Below are positions 43,571 to 51,336 of a stretch of DNA of 64,000 nt, piece by piece. The notes under the pieces are model-generated. The model had not been told where the DNA came from. It saw only the letters and a list, made by a program, of their open reading frames with translations, and made no database searches. Numbering within the stretch: position 1 is the first letter of the stretch; each line of letters opens with the position of its first letter. This DNA is from Saccharophagus sp. K07 (lineage in GTDB: Bacteria; Pseudomonadota; Gammaproteobacteria; Pseudomonadales; Cellvibrionaceae), in NCBI RefSeq assembly GCF_014336955.1, contig NZ_QRAI01000002.1, forward strand, positions 310,001 through 374,000. Reading direction: 5' to 3'. The translations under genes and the position numbers were made by a program.

Positions 43571-43692
43571 GCCCTAACCCTCTCTCGGAGGGAGAGGGGA
43601 CGATAGAGTCCTCGTCTAAATTTTTCCTGCGCGAATGTTGGAGCGCGATCCTCACAACTCCCTCTCCCTCGGGGAGAGGGTTGGGATGAGGA
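43571..43692. repeat. Inverted pair of REP-like palindromes
   Basis: Left palindrome GCCCTAACCCTCTCTCGGAG with GGAGAGGGGA (43571-43600) and right palindrome CTCCCTCTCCCTCGGGGAGA with GGGTTGGGATGAGGA (about 43658-43692), with ~57 bases between. Same construction as the pair at 25.3-25.5 kb but with a shorter centre. Confidence 0.75.
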
Positions 43693-43724
43693 CGGGAACC
43701 CCCTCCCAACCTTCCACTAAATCA

Positions 43725-45101
43725 TCACAACGCCAACAAAAATGCCACTACATCCGCTTTCTCCGCTTCCGTTAATTTCGTCCCTAATACCAAATTAAAA
43801 AATTCCACTGCATCGGCAAGCGTCAGCAATCGCCCGTCGTGTAGATAGGGACCGGATTCTTTTATGCCGCGCAGGGGGAAGGTTTTAATTGGGCCTTCGG
43901 GAACGGTCAGGCGTCCCAAAATATTGCGCGGTTGATAAAAACGATGGGCTTGTAAATCGTGCATTAAGTTGTCGGTGTAATAGGGCGGTATATGGCAAGT
44001 AGCGCATCGCGCTTTACCGTGGAATAACTGTTCGCCACGCAATTCCGCGTCGCTGGCTTTGGCGGGATCCAGGCGACCAAATACATCCAGTTTTGGGGCT
44101 GGGGGAAAATCCAAAAGCGCCTGGAATTCCGACATGGTATGCACTTCGCTGCCGCGCTCTAGAATGGTTACACCTTTTTTGGCAGCTATAACGGGGTCGC
44201 CATCGAAATAGGCTGCGCGTTGTTCAAACTCACTAAAATCCTCAATGGTTTTCAGTGCGCGTTGCGAGCCAAACAGCCGTTGAATATTGACACCGCGAAG
44301 TGATGGTGTGTCGATACGGCGGCGATTTTCTTGCGGTCTTATATCCCCCACCAAGTGAGTGGCGGCGTTGGTGTGGCCGTTGACGTGACAGTCGAAGCAG
44401 GTCACACCCAGACTCGGTCGTTCAGAGCGGCGATCGGCAGTGGCATTAAATTGTTGCTGCATGGTCGGCCGCACCAAAAGACGCAAACCCTCCAATTGTT
44501 TCGGATTCAAAATTCCGTTGAATAATTCATAAAAATTATCGTTGGTCACCACCTGACCTTTGGAGACATCGCCAAGATCCGGGCGAGTCGTCAGAAAAAT
44601 TGCGGGTGGATATTCCGGCAGAAAGTGGTCTGGCAGCTGATAGGAAATATCAAAGCGGGCGAGATCGCGTTTTTCCTGTTGCCGCATCCGATCAATATGA
44701 AATTGCGGAAACAGCATGCCGCCTTCCTGGTGCAATTCATGAGGCAGAGGGTAAAACCCAGCAGGCCACAGGTTTTTCTGCTTGATTTCATCTGGCGCCA
44801 TATTGGCCAATTGATCCCAGGTAACATTGCGCGGCAATTTAACGCGCACACCGCCCTGAATTTTTTTTCCCCGTGTCATATTGATATTGGGTATTGGGCG
44901 ATCGGCAAGATCGTAGCGTTCATTGAGCAATTTGCGAAAACGCTCCTCGGCTTGCGGTTTTTGTTGGCTGAGGCGTTTCTTGACGGCTTCAAAAGGTTCT
45001 TTATCAACTACCGGGCTATAACTTGTTGGCACTTGTGCTGCGCTTTGATGAGCTTGTAATGAAAATGCCAAAATAAAACTGACTAATATCTTATTTTTCA
45101 T
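43725..45101 (-). CDS. Diheme cytochrome c peroxidase-like protein
   Basis: A 458-residue protein with a signal peptide (ILVSFILAFSLQAHQSAAQ) and two heme c sites: CFDCH at 235-239 and CATCH at 366-370. The C-terminal half (GKARCATCHIPPYYTDNLMHD, FPLRGIKESGPYLHDGRLLTLADAVEFF, VVAFLLAL) is typical of the cytochrome c peroxidase/MauG superfamily; the N-terminal 200 residues are unusual for a plain peroxidase. It would act in the periplasm as an electron-transfer or oxidoreductase protein; substrate unknown. Downstream are the REP-like repeats. Confidence 0.82.
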   Translation of the reverse strand: MKNKILVSFILAFSLQAHQSAAQVPTSYSPVVDKEPFEAVKKRLSQQKPQAEERFRKLLNERYDLADRPIPNINMTRGKKIQGGVRVKLPRNVTWDQLANMAPDEIKQKNLWPAGFYPLPHELHQEGGMLFPQFHIDRMRQQEKRDLARFDISYQLPDHFLPEYPPAIFLTTRPDLGDVSKGQVVTNDNFYELFNGILNPKQLEGLRLLVRPTMQQQFNATADRRSERPSLGVTCFDCHVNGHTNAATHLVGDIRPQENRRRIDTPSLRGVNIQRLFGSQRALKTIEDFSEFEQRAAYFDGDPVIAAKKGVTILERGSEVHTMSEFQALLDFPPAPKLDVFGRLDPAKASDAELRGEQLFHGKARCATCHIPPYYTDNLMHDLQAHRFYQPRNILGRLTVPEGPIKTFPLRGIKESGPYLHDGRLLTLADAVEFFNLVLGTKLTEAEKADVVAFLLAL

Positions 45102-45527
45102 TTTGTTATCTCCCCTTGTGATGACAATGGAGCCATCTCAAAAAAATAACTGAGCCATATTTTTTGTGATGACTTTGAAAAGATAACAAACTGGCCGCGA
45201 TAAATATCGATACATTCAGCGGTTTTCCGTGTTAATTCGTTTATTGGCGCCTATTCGTTCATGTCAATTATTTTTTGATTTCGTAACGAATTTAGTGCGC
45301 CGCTTGCTTATGCAAAAACCAAATTTTAAAAAGTGGACGCGCCGCCTTTCCTCGCCTTGGCTTTCCTGTCGTCGGCTTTGCAGTAGCAAGGGATTGCGTC
45401 AGGCTTTAAACTGCCTGTTTTGGCCGAACCGGAGCGATCCGGTAGGTTTAGCGATCAAGTCAATGAATAAGAACGATTGCGCGATAAGAACCTTTGCACG
45501 ATAAGAACCATTGGATAATACGAATTC
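45102..45527. other. 426-base intergenic region, divergent promoters
   Basis: Lies between the diheme cytochrome gene and the GH26 operon and must hold both promoters. A plus-strand open frame (45229-45504) has an arginine- and cysteine-rich, non-family sequence and is not accepted. A 17-bp tandem repeat lies at its right end. Confidence 0.5.
45466..45516. repeat. 17-bp tandem repeat, three copies, before the GH26 gene
   Basis: AATAAGAACGATTGCGC, GATAAGAACCTTTGCAC and GATAAGAACCATTGGAT, with ATAAGAAC in all three. It ends 11 bases before the GH26 start, so it lies in the 5' leader. Confidence 0.75.
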
Positions 45528-46703
45528 ATGCCGTTTTTTTTCCGTCCACTTCGCTGCACCCTCTGGTGTTCATTCCTGATTTTCATGTTGGCTTGTTCGC
45601 GCGGGGAGGAACCTGTGCCGCAGATGCGCGCCGTCGCCCCCATCCCGGCGAATCCCGCGTTGATTTCCGAGGCGCGGGAGCTGTTTACCAAATTGAGTGA
45701 AAACTACGGCAAGTACACAGTGGCAGGGCAGGCGGAATATCAGGAACAGGGGCGTTATGTGGCGGTGGATTACATAGCTTCCGTCAGCGACCGTCGCCCG
45801 GTGATAGTTGGTTTGGATTTGATCGACTACTCGCCCTCGCGCCGCCAGTTCGGTGCTGATCCGGGCAACTTGATCGAGGATGCGATCCAGATGGCAAAAA
45901 AGCAAAACATGGTGCTCACCCTGAACTGGCATTGGAATGCCCCTATGCACCTGTTGAATGACGATCGCGAGCCCTGGTGGCGGGCCTATTACACCAACGG
46001 TAGCGAATTCAATCTGCGCTACGCCCTGCGCAATACACAAAGCGCGGAATACCGAGCGCTGCTGCGCGATATGGACGCGATTGCGGTGGAACTGAAGCGC
46101 CTGGCCGATGAGCGTATTCCCGTGTTATGGCGCCCGCTGCACTCCGCCGAAGGCGGCTGGTTCTGGTGGGGAGCAAAGGGGCCGGAGGCGTTCAAGGAAT
46201 TGTGGCGTCTGATGTTCGTGCGTTTTACCGATACCCACGAACTCAATAATCTGATTTGGGTGCTGACCAATGAAGATCCTGACTGGTACCCCGGCGACGA
46301 TGTGGTCGACATTGTCGGTGTTGATGCCTATCCGGAGGATCGCAGTGAGACTCTGCTGGAAAATTGGAACGACCTGCTGCGTCGTCACAATGGGCGAAAG
46401 ATGATCGCCCTCACCGAATTCGGCGGTATTCCCTATGTAGAGGAAATGCATCTGGATGGCGTCTGGTTCAGCTATTTCGTAACCTGGACGGACCAGAACC
46501 GCGGCAAGCTCGGTCCGAAGAATGTGCCAAAAGAACATTTGTTGCGGATATATGAAAGCCCAGCCGTGCTGACGCTCGACGAATGGCATGAATCGAGCAA
46601 AGGAAACGGCACGGGCGACGTGCCGGTTTCACCGGAAGTAACGGCAGATGGCGGTGAACCCGAGGCCAGCGAACCCGCCCAAAATCAGGAATCTCAGCCA
46701 TAA
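45528..46703 (+). CDS. GH26 mannanase-type lipoprotein with altered acid/base site
   Basis: A 391-residue protein with a lipoprotein signal (FLIFMLACS, Cys23). The GH26 fold is clear: KYTVAGQAEYQEQGRY, VIVGLDLIDYSP, LTLNWHWNAPM, VLWRPLHSAEGGWFWWGAKGPE, LIWVLTNEDPDWYPGDDVVDIVGVDAYP and ALTEFGGIP with the nucleophile Glu297. In GH26 enzymes the acid/base Glu follows the His of RPLHE; here that residue is Ser206 (TCC at 46143-46145). Glu208 two residues on may or may not stand in. So activity on beta-mannan is uncertain. The C-terminal ~40 residues are acidic and Pro/Ser-rich. First gene of an operon. Confidence 0.88.
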   Translation: MPFFFRPLRCTLWCSFLIFMLACSRGEEPVPQMRAVAPIPANPALISEARELFTKLSENYGKYTVAGQAEYQEQGRYVAVDYIASVSDRRPVIVGLDLIDYSPSRRQFGADPGNLIEDAIQMAKKQNMVLTLNWHWNAPMHLLNDDREPWWRAYYTNGSEFNLRYALRNTQSAEYRALLRDMDAIAVELKRLADERIPVLWRPLHSAEGGWFWWGAKGPEAFKELWRLMFVRFTDTHELNNLIWVLTNEDPDWYPGDDVVDIVGVDAYPEDRSETLLENWNDLLRRHNGRKMIALTEFGGIPYVEEMHLDGVWFSYFVTWTDQNRGKLGPKNVPKEHLLRIYESPAVLTLDEWHESSKGNGTGDVPVSPEVTADGGEPEASEPAQNQESQP

Positions 46704-46705
46704 CC

Positions 46706-47482
46706 ATGAAATCGACCTCCTCCCCGCACCCATTGTTGCAACGGCTCCGAGGACTGGAGCTGTCCGTAATGTTTGTAATATTTGCATTGGTCGGTGCGGT
46801 TTTCGGCTTCGTGGTAATTCTTGGATTTGTTAAATCCGGTGCGACCGAAGTCTTCGATCGCACCCTGCTACTGGCCATGCGCGATCCCGACAATATCCAG
46901 AATCCCTGGGGGCCGCGCTGGGTGCAGGAAATGGCCCGGGATTTCACCGCGCTCGGCGGATTTCCATTTCTCACCTTGCTGACAGCGGCGCTTGCCGGTT
47001 ATCTCTGTATGGGCGGAAAAAAAGCCCTTGCGGCGATCATAGTGGTGGCAACCTTGATTGCGCTGCTGCTCAGTTCCGGTCTCAAACACGTTATCGACCG
47101 GGCGCGGCCGGATTTGGTACCCCACGGACAGCACGTCTATACCGCCAGTTTTCCCAGCGGTCATTCCATGCATTCGGCGGCGACCTATCTCACCTTGGGC
47201 GGGTTGTGGGCACGTTTTCAGCGGCGTCGGCGAATCCAGTGGTTTATCTTGTCCTTTGCGGTGCTGATTCCGCTGCTGGTCGGCATCAGCCGGGTTTATC
47301 TCGGTGTGCACTGGCCGACGGATGTGCTGGGCGGCTGGGCGGCGGGAACAGGCTGCGCTCTGCTGACTTTGCTATTCGCCCGCGGAATTCTCTCGGTGTC
47401 CAAAATTGTCGAGGAAGAGGGGGCTGCAGTTGAGCATGCTGCGGCTGCGTCCAGAGAGAGCAGAAAATATGGGTCCAGATAA
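46706..47482 (+). CDS. PAP2-family membrane phosphatase
   Basis: A 258-residue integral membrane protein with six likely helices and the three PAP2 motifs: K127-x6-RP (KHVIDRARP), PSGH (150-153) and SR-x5-H (SRVYLGVHW, 195-203). It should dephosphorylate phosphatidate, phosphatidylglycerol phosphate or undecaprenyl pyrophosphate on the periplasmic side. It starts 2 bases after the GH26 stop and overlaps the lipid kinase by 14 bases, so a lipid kinase-phosphatase pair is encoded in one transcript. Confidence 0.92.
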   Translation: MKSTSSPHPLLQRLRGLELSVMFVIFALVGAVFGFVVILGFVKSGATEVFDRTLLLAMRDPDNIQNPWGPRWVQEMARDFTALGGFPFLTLLTAALAGYLCMGGKKALAAIIVVATLIALLLSSGLKHVIDRARPDLVPHGQHVYTASFPSGHSMHSAATYLTLGGLWARFQRRRRIQWFILSFAVLIPLLVGISRVYLGVHWPTDVLGGWAAGTGCALLTLLFARGILSVSKIVEEEGAAVEHAAAASRESRKYGSR

Positions 47483-48524
47483 TTCCAAGATTCACTTTCC
47501 GGGAATCCACCTGCGGAACTCTCCGGAAGAAACAGTGCAAGCGTCATTGCCGAGCAAGGCATTGTTGTTGGTCAACCCCTCCAGCCGGCGTGGCAGAGAT
47601 GAAAATTTGCAGGACGGCCTCGCCATACTTGAACAGGCGGGGGTCGAACTGATCCGCCGCGATCCGGAAAGCCGCGAGCACCTCGTCGAATTGATAGCGG
47701 AATATCGCAATCAGGTGGACTTTTTTATTGTTGGCGGTGGTGACGGCACTATCAGCGCGGCGGCCGAGGCGATTTATAAAGCGGGCAAACCCCTGGCGAT
47801 TTTGCCCTTGGGTACAGCCAACGATCTGGCGCGCTCAGTCGGCATTCCGCCGAACGTTGAAGACGCCTGTAGGATTATTGCCGGCAATCGCAAACGCCGC
47901 ATTGATCTCGGCATGGTCAATGGCCAGTTCTTTTTCAACGTGGCGCATATTGGCCTGGGCGTCCATATCACTTACGAATTGACGCCCGAAATCAAAAAGA
48001 AATGGGGCGTGTTCAGTTATCTGCACGCATTTTTTCGCGCGCTGTCGCGCAAGCAGACGTTCCGCTTGTATTTGCAGGTGGATGACCACAATTACCGGAT
48101 GCGCAGCATTCACGTGGCGGTGGGCAACGGCCGCTTTTATGGCGGTGGCAACGTGGTGGACGAACGCGCGCGTATCGACAGTGGTGAACTGTATCTCTAC
48201 AGCCTTAAACCGCAGTCCGCATGGGAATTATTGACACTCGCGCCACTACTGCGTGGCGGCAAGCAGCGTTTGGTTAAGCGAACCTTTACAGCTATAGGCA
48301 AACAAATTCGCATCACCACTACCCGCCCGCGGGAAATTCACGCCGATGGCGAACCGGCCGGTTATACGCCTGCCGTTTTCGAAGTTGTTCCAGGCGCTTT
48401 GGAACTTTTTGTTGCGGAAGAGGGGCCGGCGCTGGAATCTCAGGCTAATCTGGAAGGGTCCGCGCAACCCGATGCTGCGCAAAACCCACCCGAACCCAAC
48501 CATTGGGAGAAAACAGTCGCATGA
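47469..48524 (+). CDS. Diacylglycerol/lipid kinase (YegS/DgkB type)
   Basis: The ATG at MGPDNSKIHF is used (21 codons inside the longest frame); it overlaps the PAP2 gene by 14 bases. The 351-residue protein has the DAGK catalytic domain with NPSSRRG (36-42) and the nucleotide loop GGGDGT (89-94), LPLGTANDLARS, and FNVAHIGLGVHITYEL; the C-terminal domain ends EIHADGEPAGYTPAVFEVVPGALELF. The last 40 residues are Pro/Glu/Gln-rich. Its stop overlaps the next gene (ATGA). Confidence 0.92.
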   Translation: MGPDNSKIHFPGIHLRNSPEETVQASLPSKALLLVNPSSRRGRDENLQDGLAILEQAGVELIRRDPESREHLVELIAEYRNQVDFFIVGGGDGTISAAAEAIYKAGKPLAILPLGTANDLARSVGIPPNVEDACRIIAGNRKRRIDLGMVNGQFFFNVAHIGLGVHITYELTPEIKKKWGVFSYLHAFFRALSRKQTFRLYLQVDDHNYRMRSIHVAVGNGRFYGGGNVVDERARIDSGELYLYSLKPQSAWELLTLAPLLRGGKQRLVKRTFTAIGKQIRITTTRPREIHADGEPAGYTPAVFEVVPGALELFVAEEGPALESQANLEGSAQPDAAQNPPEPNHWEKTVA

Positions 48525-48979
48525 CGTTTATCCGCACCGATGAGCAGGTCGCCTTAAATGATCTGTTGGTAGCGATTCAGAAAAGCGCCGATTTACTGCG
48601 CGATGCCGCCAGTTTCCTCGACGACGCCAATACTGAGCACGAATTACTGCAACTCGCGGAGCGCCGCGAAATGGTGAGCGCAGATTTGGCGCGCGCCATC
48701 CGCGCGCTCGACGATATGCCATCCGCACCGGACCCGGATGCGGAAGCTACCGAAAAGCTTCTGCAGCGCATTTCCGCTATTTTTTCCGGGGAAAAAAGTC
48801 AGCAAGCGGTTTTGCAGCAGCGCCTGCAGACGGAAGAGCGCTTGTCCGCCTTGTTGGAGGATGTGCAAGGGCGCAATGTCGGTCGTCAATTTGACGATCT
48901 GCTGTACGAAGTGAAAGAGAGTATTCGGGAAGTGACGTTACATTTGAAGGAATTGATGCGCCGCTGTCACGTGGATTGA
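48521..48979 (+). CDS. Helical protein, possibly DUF2383/PA2169-like
   Basis: A 152-residue all-helical protein whose ATG overlaps the lipid kinase stop. Residues 5-60 (VALNDLLVAIQKSADLLRDAASFLDD, LLQLAERREMVSADLARAI) look like the first half of the ferritin-like DUF2383/PA2169 family; the rest (LQQRLQTEERLSALLEDVQ, LLYEVKESIREVTLHLKELMRR) is a second helix pair. No iron ligands are evident. The family call is visual and weak. Last gene of the GH26 operon; overlaps the convergent helicase by 13 bases. Confidence 0.65.
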   Translation: MTFIRTDEQVALNDLLVAIQKSADLLRDAASFLDDANTEHELLQLAERREMVSADLARAIRALDDMPSAPDPDAEATEKLLQRISAIFSGEKSQQAVLQQRLQTEERLSALLEDVQGRNVGRQFDDLLYEVKESIREVTLHLKELMRRCHVD

Positions 48980-51336
48980 GCCTGGCTCCAAAATTCCCGC
49001 AATGCATTTTTCAATTCTTCTGGCGTGCGGCAGCCTTTGGGCTGCCAGTGCGCCGGCATCAAATTGCGAAAGTCCCTGCGGTTAAAACGCGGGTCCACCA
49101 GAATCACTACACCCTTATCACGCTCCGAGCGAATAACGCGTCCTGCCGTCTGTAACACGCGGGTAAAACCCGGAAATTGGTAGACGTATTCGTAAGGGTT
49201 GAGTCCTTTGCCGGTGAAATAATCCGCCATCAGATTTTGTTCCGCTCCTGGCTGCGGCATTGCGGTGCCTACGATAATGGCGCCGTGTAATGCATCGCCG
49301 GTGTAATCCACGCCTTCGGCAAATAAGCCGCCGAGAATGGCAAATCCCAAAGCGGGTTCCGCATCGCCAAAAAACACGCGCAGAAATTCCGCCTGCTCGT
49401 TTGCCGCGCTGCCTGCATTTTGCCGCACTGTGCGGATGTCTGCGTACTGCTCGCAAAAATGCTCGTATACGGAAGTGAGATATTCATAAGAAGGAAAAAA
49501 GACCAGATATTTTCCCGGTTTTGCGCGGACGACATGTAACAGCATGTCGACGAGTGCATTTCGACTGCGCTCGCGCGCCTGCCAGCGGGTATCCAAATAA
49601 TCGCAGCGCAGGGTCAATAAATTTTCCGCTGGAAAAGGATAGGGTAATTGCCGTAAATGGGTTTCAGGCGGCAGCCCCGCCATTTGCCGATAAAAAGGCA
49701 ACGGCGTTAGAGTGGCGGAAAAACCAATAATAGCTTTTTGTTCGCTGTAACACTGAGCGAGTGCGGGTGCTGGGTCGAGGCAGATTAATTGAATGCGCAA
49801 ATCATTTCCCGTATTTTGCACTACACAGCGATGGCCTGCGCTCAATTCTTTGTCTTCAATATACGAGCGGTAAATCACACAGAATTTATAAATTTCCCGC
49901 CCAATATCTTTTTCGCTCACTTCATTTAACAAAGCGTTTTGCGCGGGAATTTCGCTCGTTTCCGTCGCAATCGCCGCGTTTAATTCCTCCAGTTGTTCAA
50001 TCAATTCTGGCAATTGTTCGGCATTTGCGAGCGTTTTCCATTTGCGCAAAATTCTGCGGCAGATGCGTTTGACTTCCGCGCCGCGCTCGTTTGCCAGTGC
50101 GCGCATATCGGCGGAGCTCAATTGCGCGGCATACATGGCGCGTGCGCGCTCCGGCAGATTGTGCAGTTCATCGATCAGCAATACGCGTTTATTGCCGCCG
50201 CGCTCAAATGCGTTGAGGCGCACCAGCGGATCGAAAAAATAGTTGTAGTCGCCCACCACCAGGGTGGACCAGGGGACGAGATGCAAGCCCAGGGCAAACG
50301 GGCAGACGCGGTGGCGCTGGCCTATGGCCGTCAGAGTCGTTTGGTTGAGCGTGCGCGCGCGCAAACACTCATTGCGCGCCTCCGGCAAACGGTCCCAAAA
50401 ACCTATGGTGTAGCTGCAGGTGCCGTCGGGTTGGCTGACGTCGTTTGTGCCTGTGCGGCAGGGGCAGAGTTTGTCGCGCGCGCACAGGGTCAGGCAGTCC
50501 AGTGCAAATTTCTGCTCGCGCAGTTGCACCAGCGTATTTTCCACCTGCTGTTGATGGGTGGTTTTACCGGTGAGATAGAGCACCTGATTAGTGAGCCCTT
50601 CGCCGAGCGCTTTGCAGGCAGGGAATAGACTCGTCAGGGTTTTGCCGGTACCGGTGGGCGCCTCCGCCAGCAGCGCACCGCCCTGGCGCATTACCCGGTA
50701 AATATCCGCCGCCAGTTCGTATTGGCCGGGGCGGTATTGGGGAAAGGGAAACGCAAGTTTTTTCGCCTGAATGCGGATAAGCGTCAGGCGCTCCTGCACC
50801 TGCCGATACCAATCGAGATAAACGCGCAGCAGGCGCTCGGTCTCAGCCACGGCTTCCTGCGGAGTGAGGGTTTGCCAGAGGATTTCCTGCTGCTCGTCCC
50901 GCAGATTTACCAAAGTCAGGCCGACGCGCAGATCGTATTCCGGCGATTCCGAGCGATGAAGCAAGTGGTAGAGCGCCGCATAGACCTGTGCCTGGGCCCA
51001 GAAAAGTGCAATTTTCCCCGGCGGCAATTGTGGGGGTGGAAAGAGCGTGGTTTTGATTTCTTCGATGGCGACGGACGCTCCTGTGTCGCTCAGCAAATCC
51101 AACCGCCCTTGCAGATGAATTTCCCAGTCGTCGAGTTGCCAGCGGTATTTCAAACTCAGCTCGCGCTGCCACTCGGAACCGCGCGCTCGTTGGATGCGTT
51201 GATGTGCCAGCACCCCTTCGAGCGCGCTCGGGCCACCGGTGTTTTCCGGGTGGAGATCGCCGCTGCGCGCGCTGAACTCCACCAGATCCGTAACACTGAG
51301 GGAGATAAGGCGCGGCTCAGGCGAGTTGGCTGTCAT
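48967..51336 (-). CDS. Superfamily 2 Fe-S helicase with N-terminal PD-(D/E)XK-like domain
   Basis: A 789-residue protein. Residues ~5-190 resemble a PD-(D/E)XK nuclease domain (LQGRLDLLSDTGASVAIEEIKTT). From ~205 it is a DinG/XPD-type helicase: QYRPGQYELAADIYR, Walker A EAPTGTGKTLTS, a Cys set for the Fe-S cluster (LCARDKLCPCRTG, CSYTIGFW, HRVCPFALG), DELHN as the DEAH box, then motifs in FSATLTPLPFYRQ, GLFAEGVDYTGDALHGAIIVG and QTAGRVIRSERDKG. It acts on DNA in repair, probably with the nuclease of the upstream overlapping gene. Confidence 0.9.
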   Translation of the reverse strand: MTANSPEPRLISLSVTDLVEFSARSGDLHPENTGGPSALEGVLAHQRIQRARGSEWQRELSLKYRWQLDDWEIHLQGRLDLLSDTGASVAIEEIKTTLFPPPQLPPGKIALFWAQAQVYAALYHLLHRSESPEYDLRVGLTLVNLRDEQQEILWQTLTPQEAVAETERLLRVYLDWYRQVQERLTLIRIQAKKLAFPFPQYRPGQYELAADIYRVMRQGGALLAEAPTGTGKTLTSLFPACKALGEGLTNQVLYLTGKTTHQQQVENTLVQLREQKFALDCLTLCARDKLCPCRTGTNDVSQPDGTCSYTIGFWDRLPEARNECLRARTLNQTTLTAIGQRHRVCPFALGLHLVPWSTLVVGDYNYFFDPLVRLNAFERGGNKRVLLIDELHNLPERARAMYAAQLSSADMRALANERGAEVKRICRRILRKWKTLANAEQLPELIEQLEELNAAIATETSEIPAQNALLNEVSEKDIGREIYKFCVIYRSYIEDKELSAGHRCVVQNTGNDLRIQLICLDPAPALAQCYSEQKAIIGFSATLTPLPFYRQMAGLPPETHLRQLPYPFPAENLLTLRCDYLDTRWQARERSRNALVDMLLHVVRAKPGKYLVFFPSYEYLTSVYEHFCEQYADIRTVRQNAGSAANEQAEFLRVFFGDAEPALGFAILGGLFAEGVDYTGDALHGAIIVGTAMPQPGAEQNLMADYFTGKGLNPYEYVYQFPGFTRVLQTAGRVIRSERDKGVVILVDPRFNRRDFRNLMPAHWQPKGCRTPEELKNALREFWSQAQST

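Noticed and set aside
45229-45504. 91-codon plus-strand frame upstream of the GH26 gene
   Set aside because: Arg-, Ser- and Cys-rich without a ribosome site or recognisable domain; it also runs into the 17-bp tandem repeat.
49993-50628. Plus-strand frames antisense to the Fe-S helicase gene
   Set aside because: Shadow frames of a gene with intact helicase motifs; no start signal or family features.
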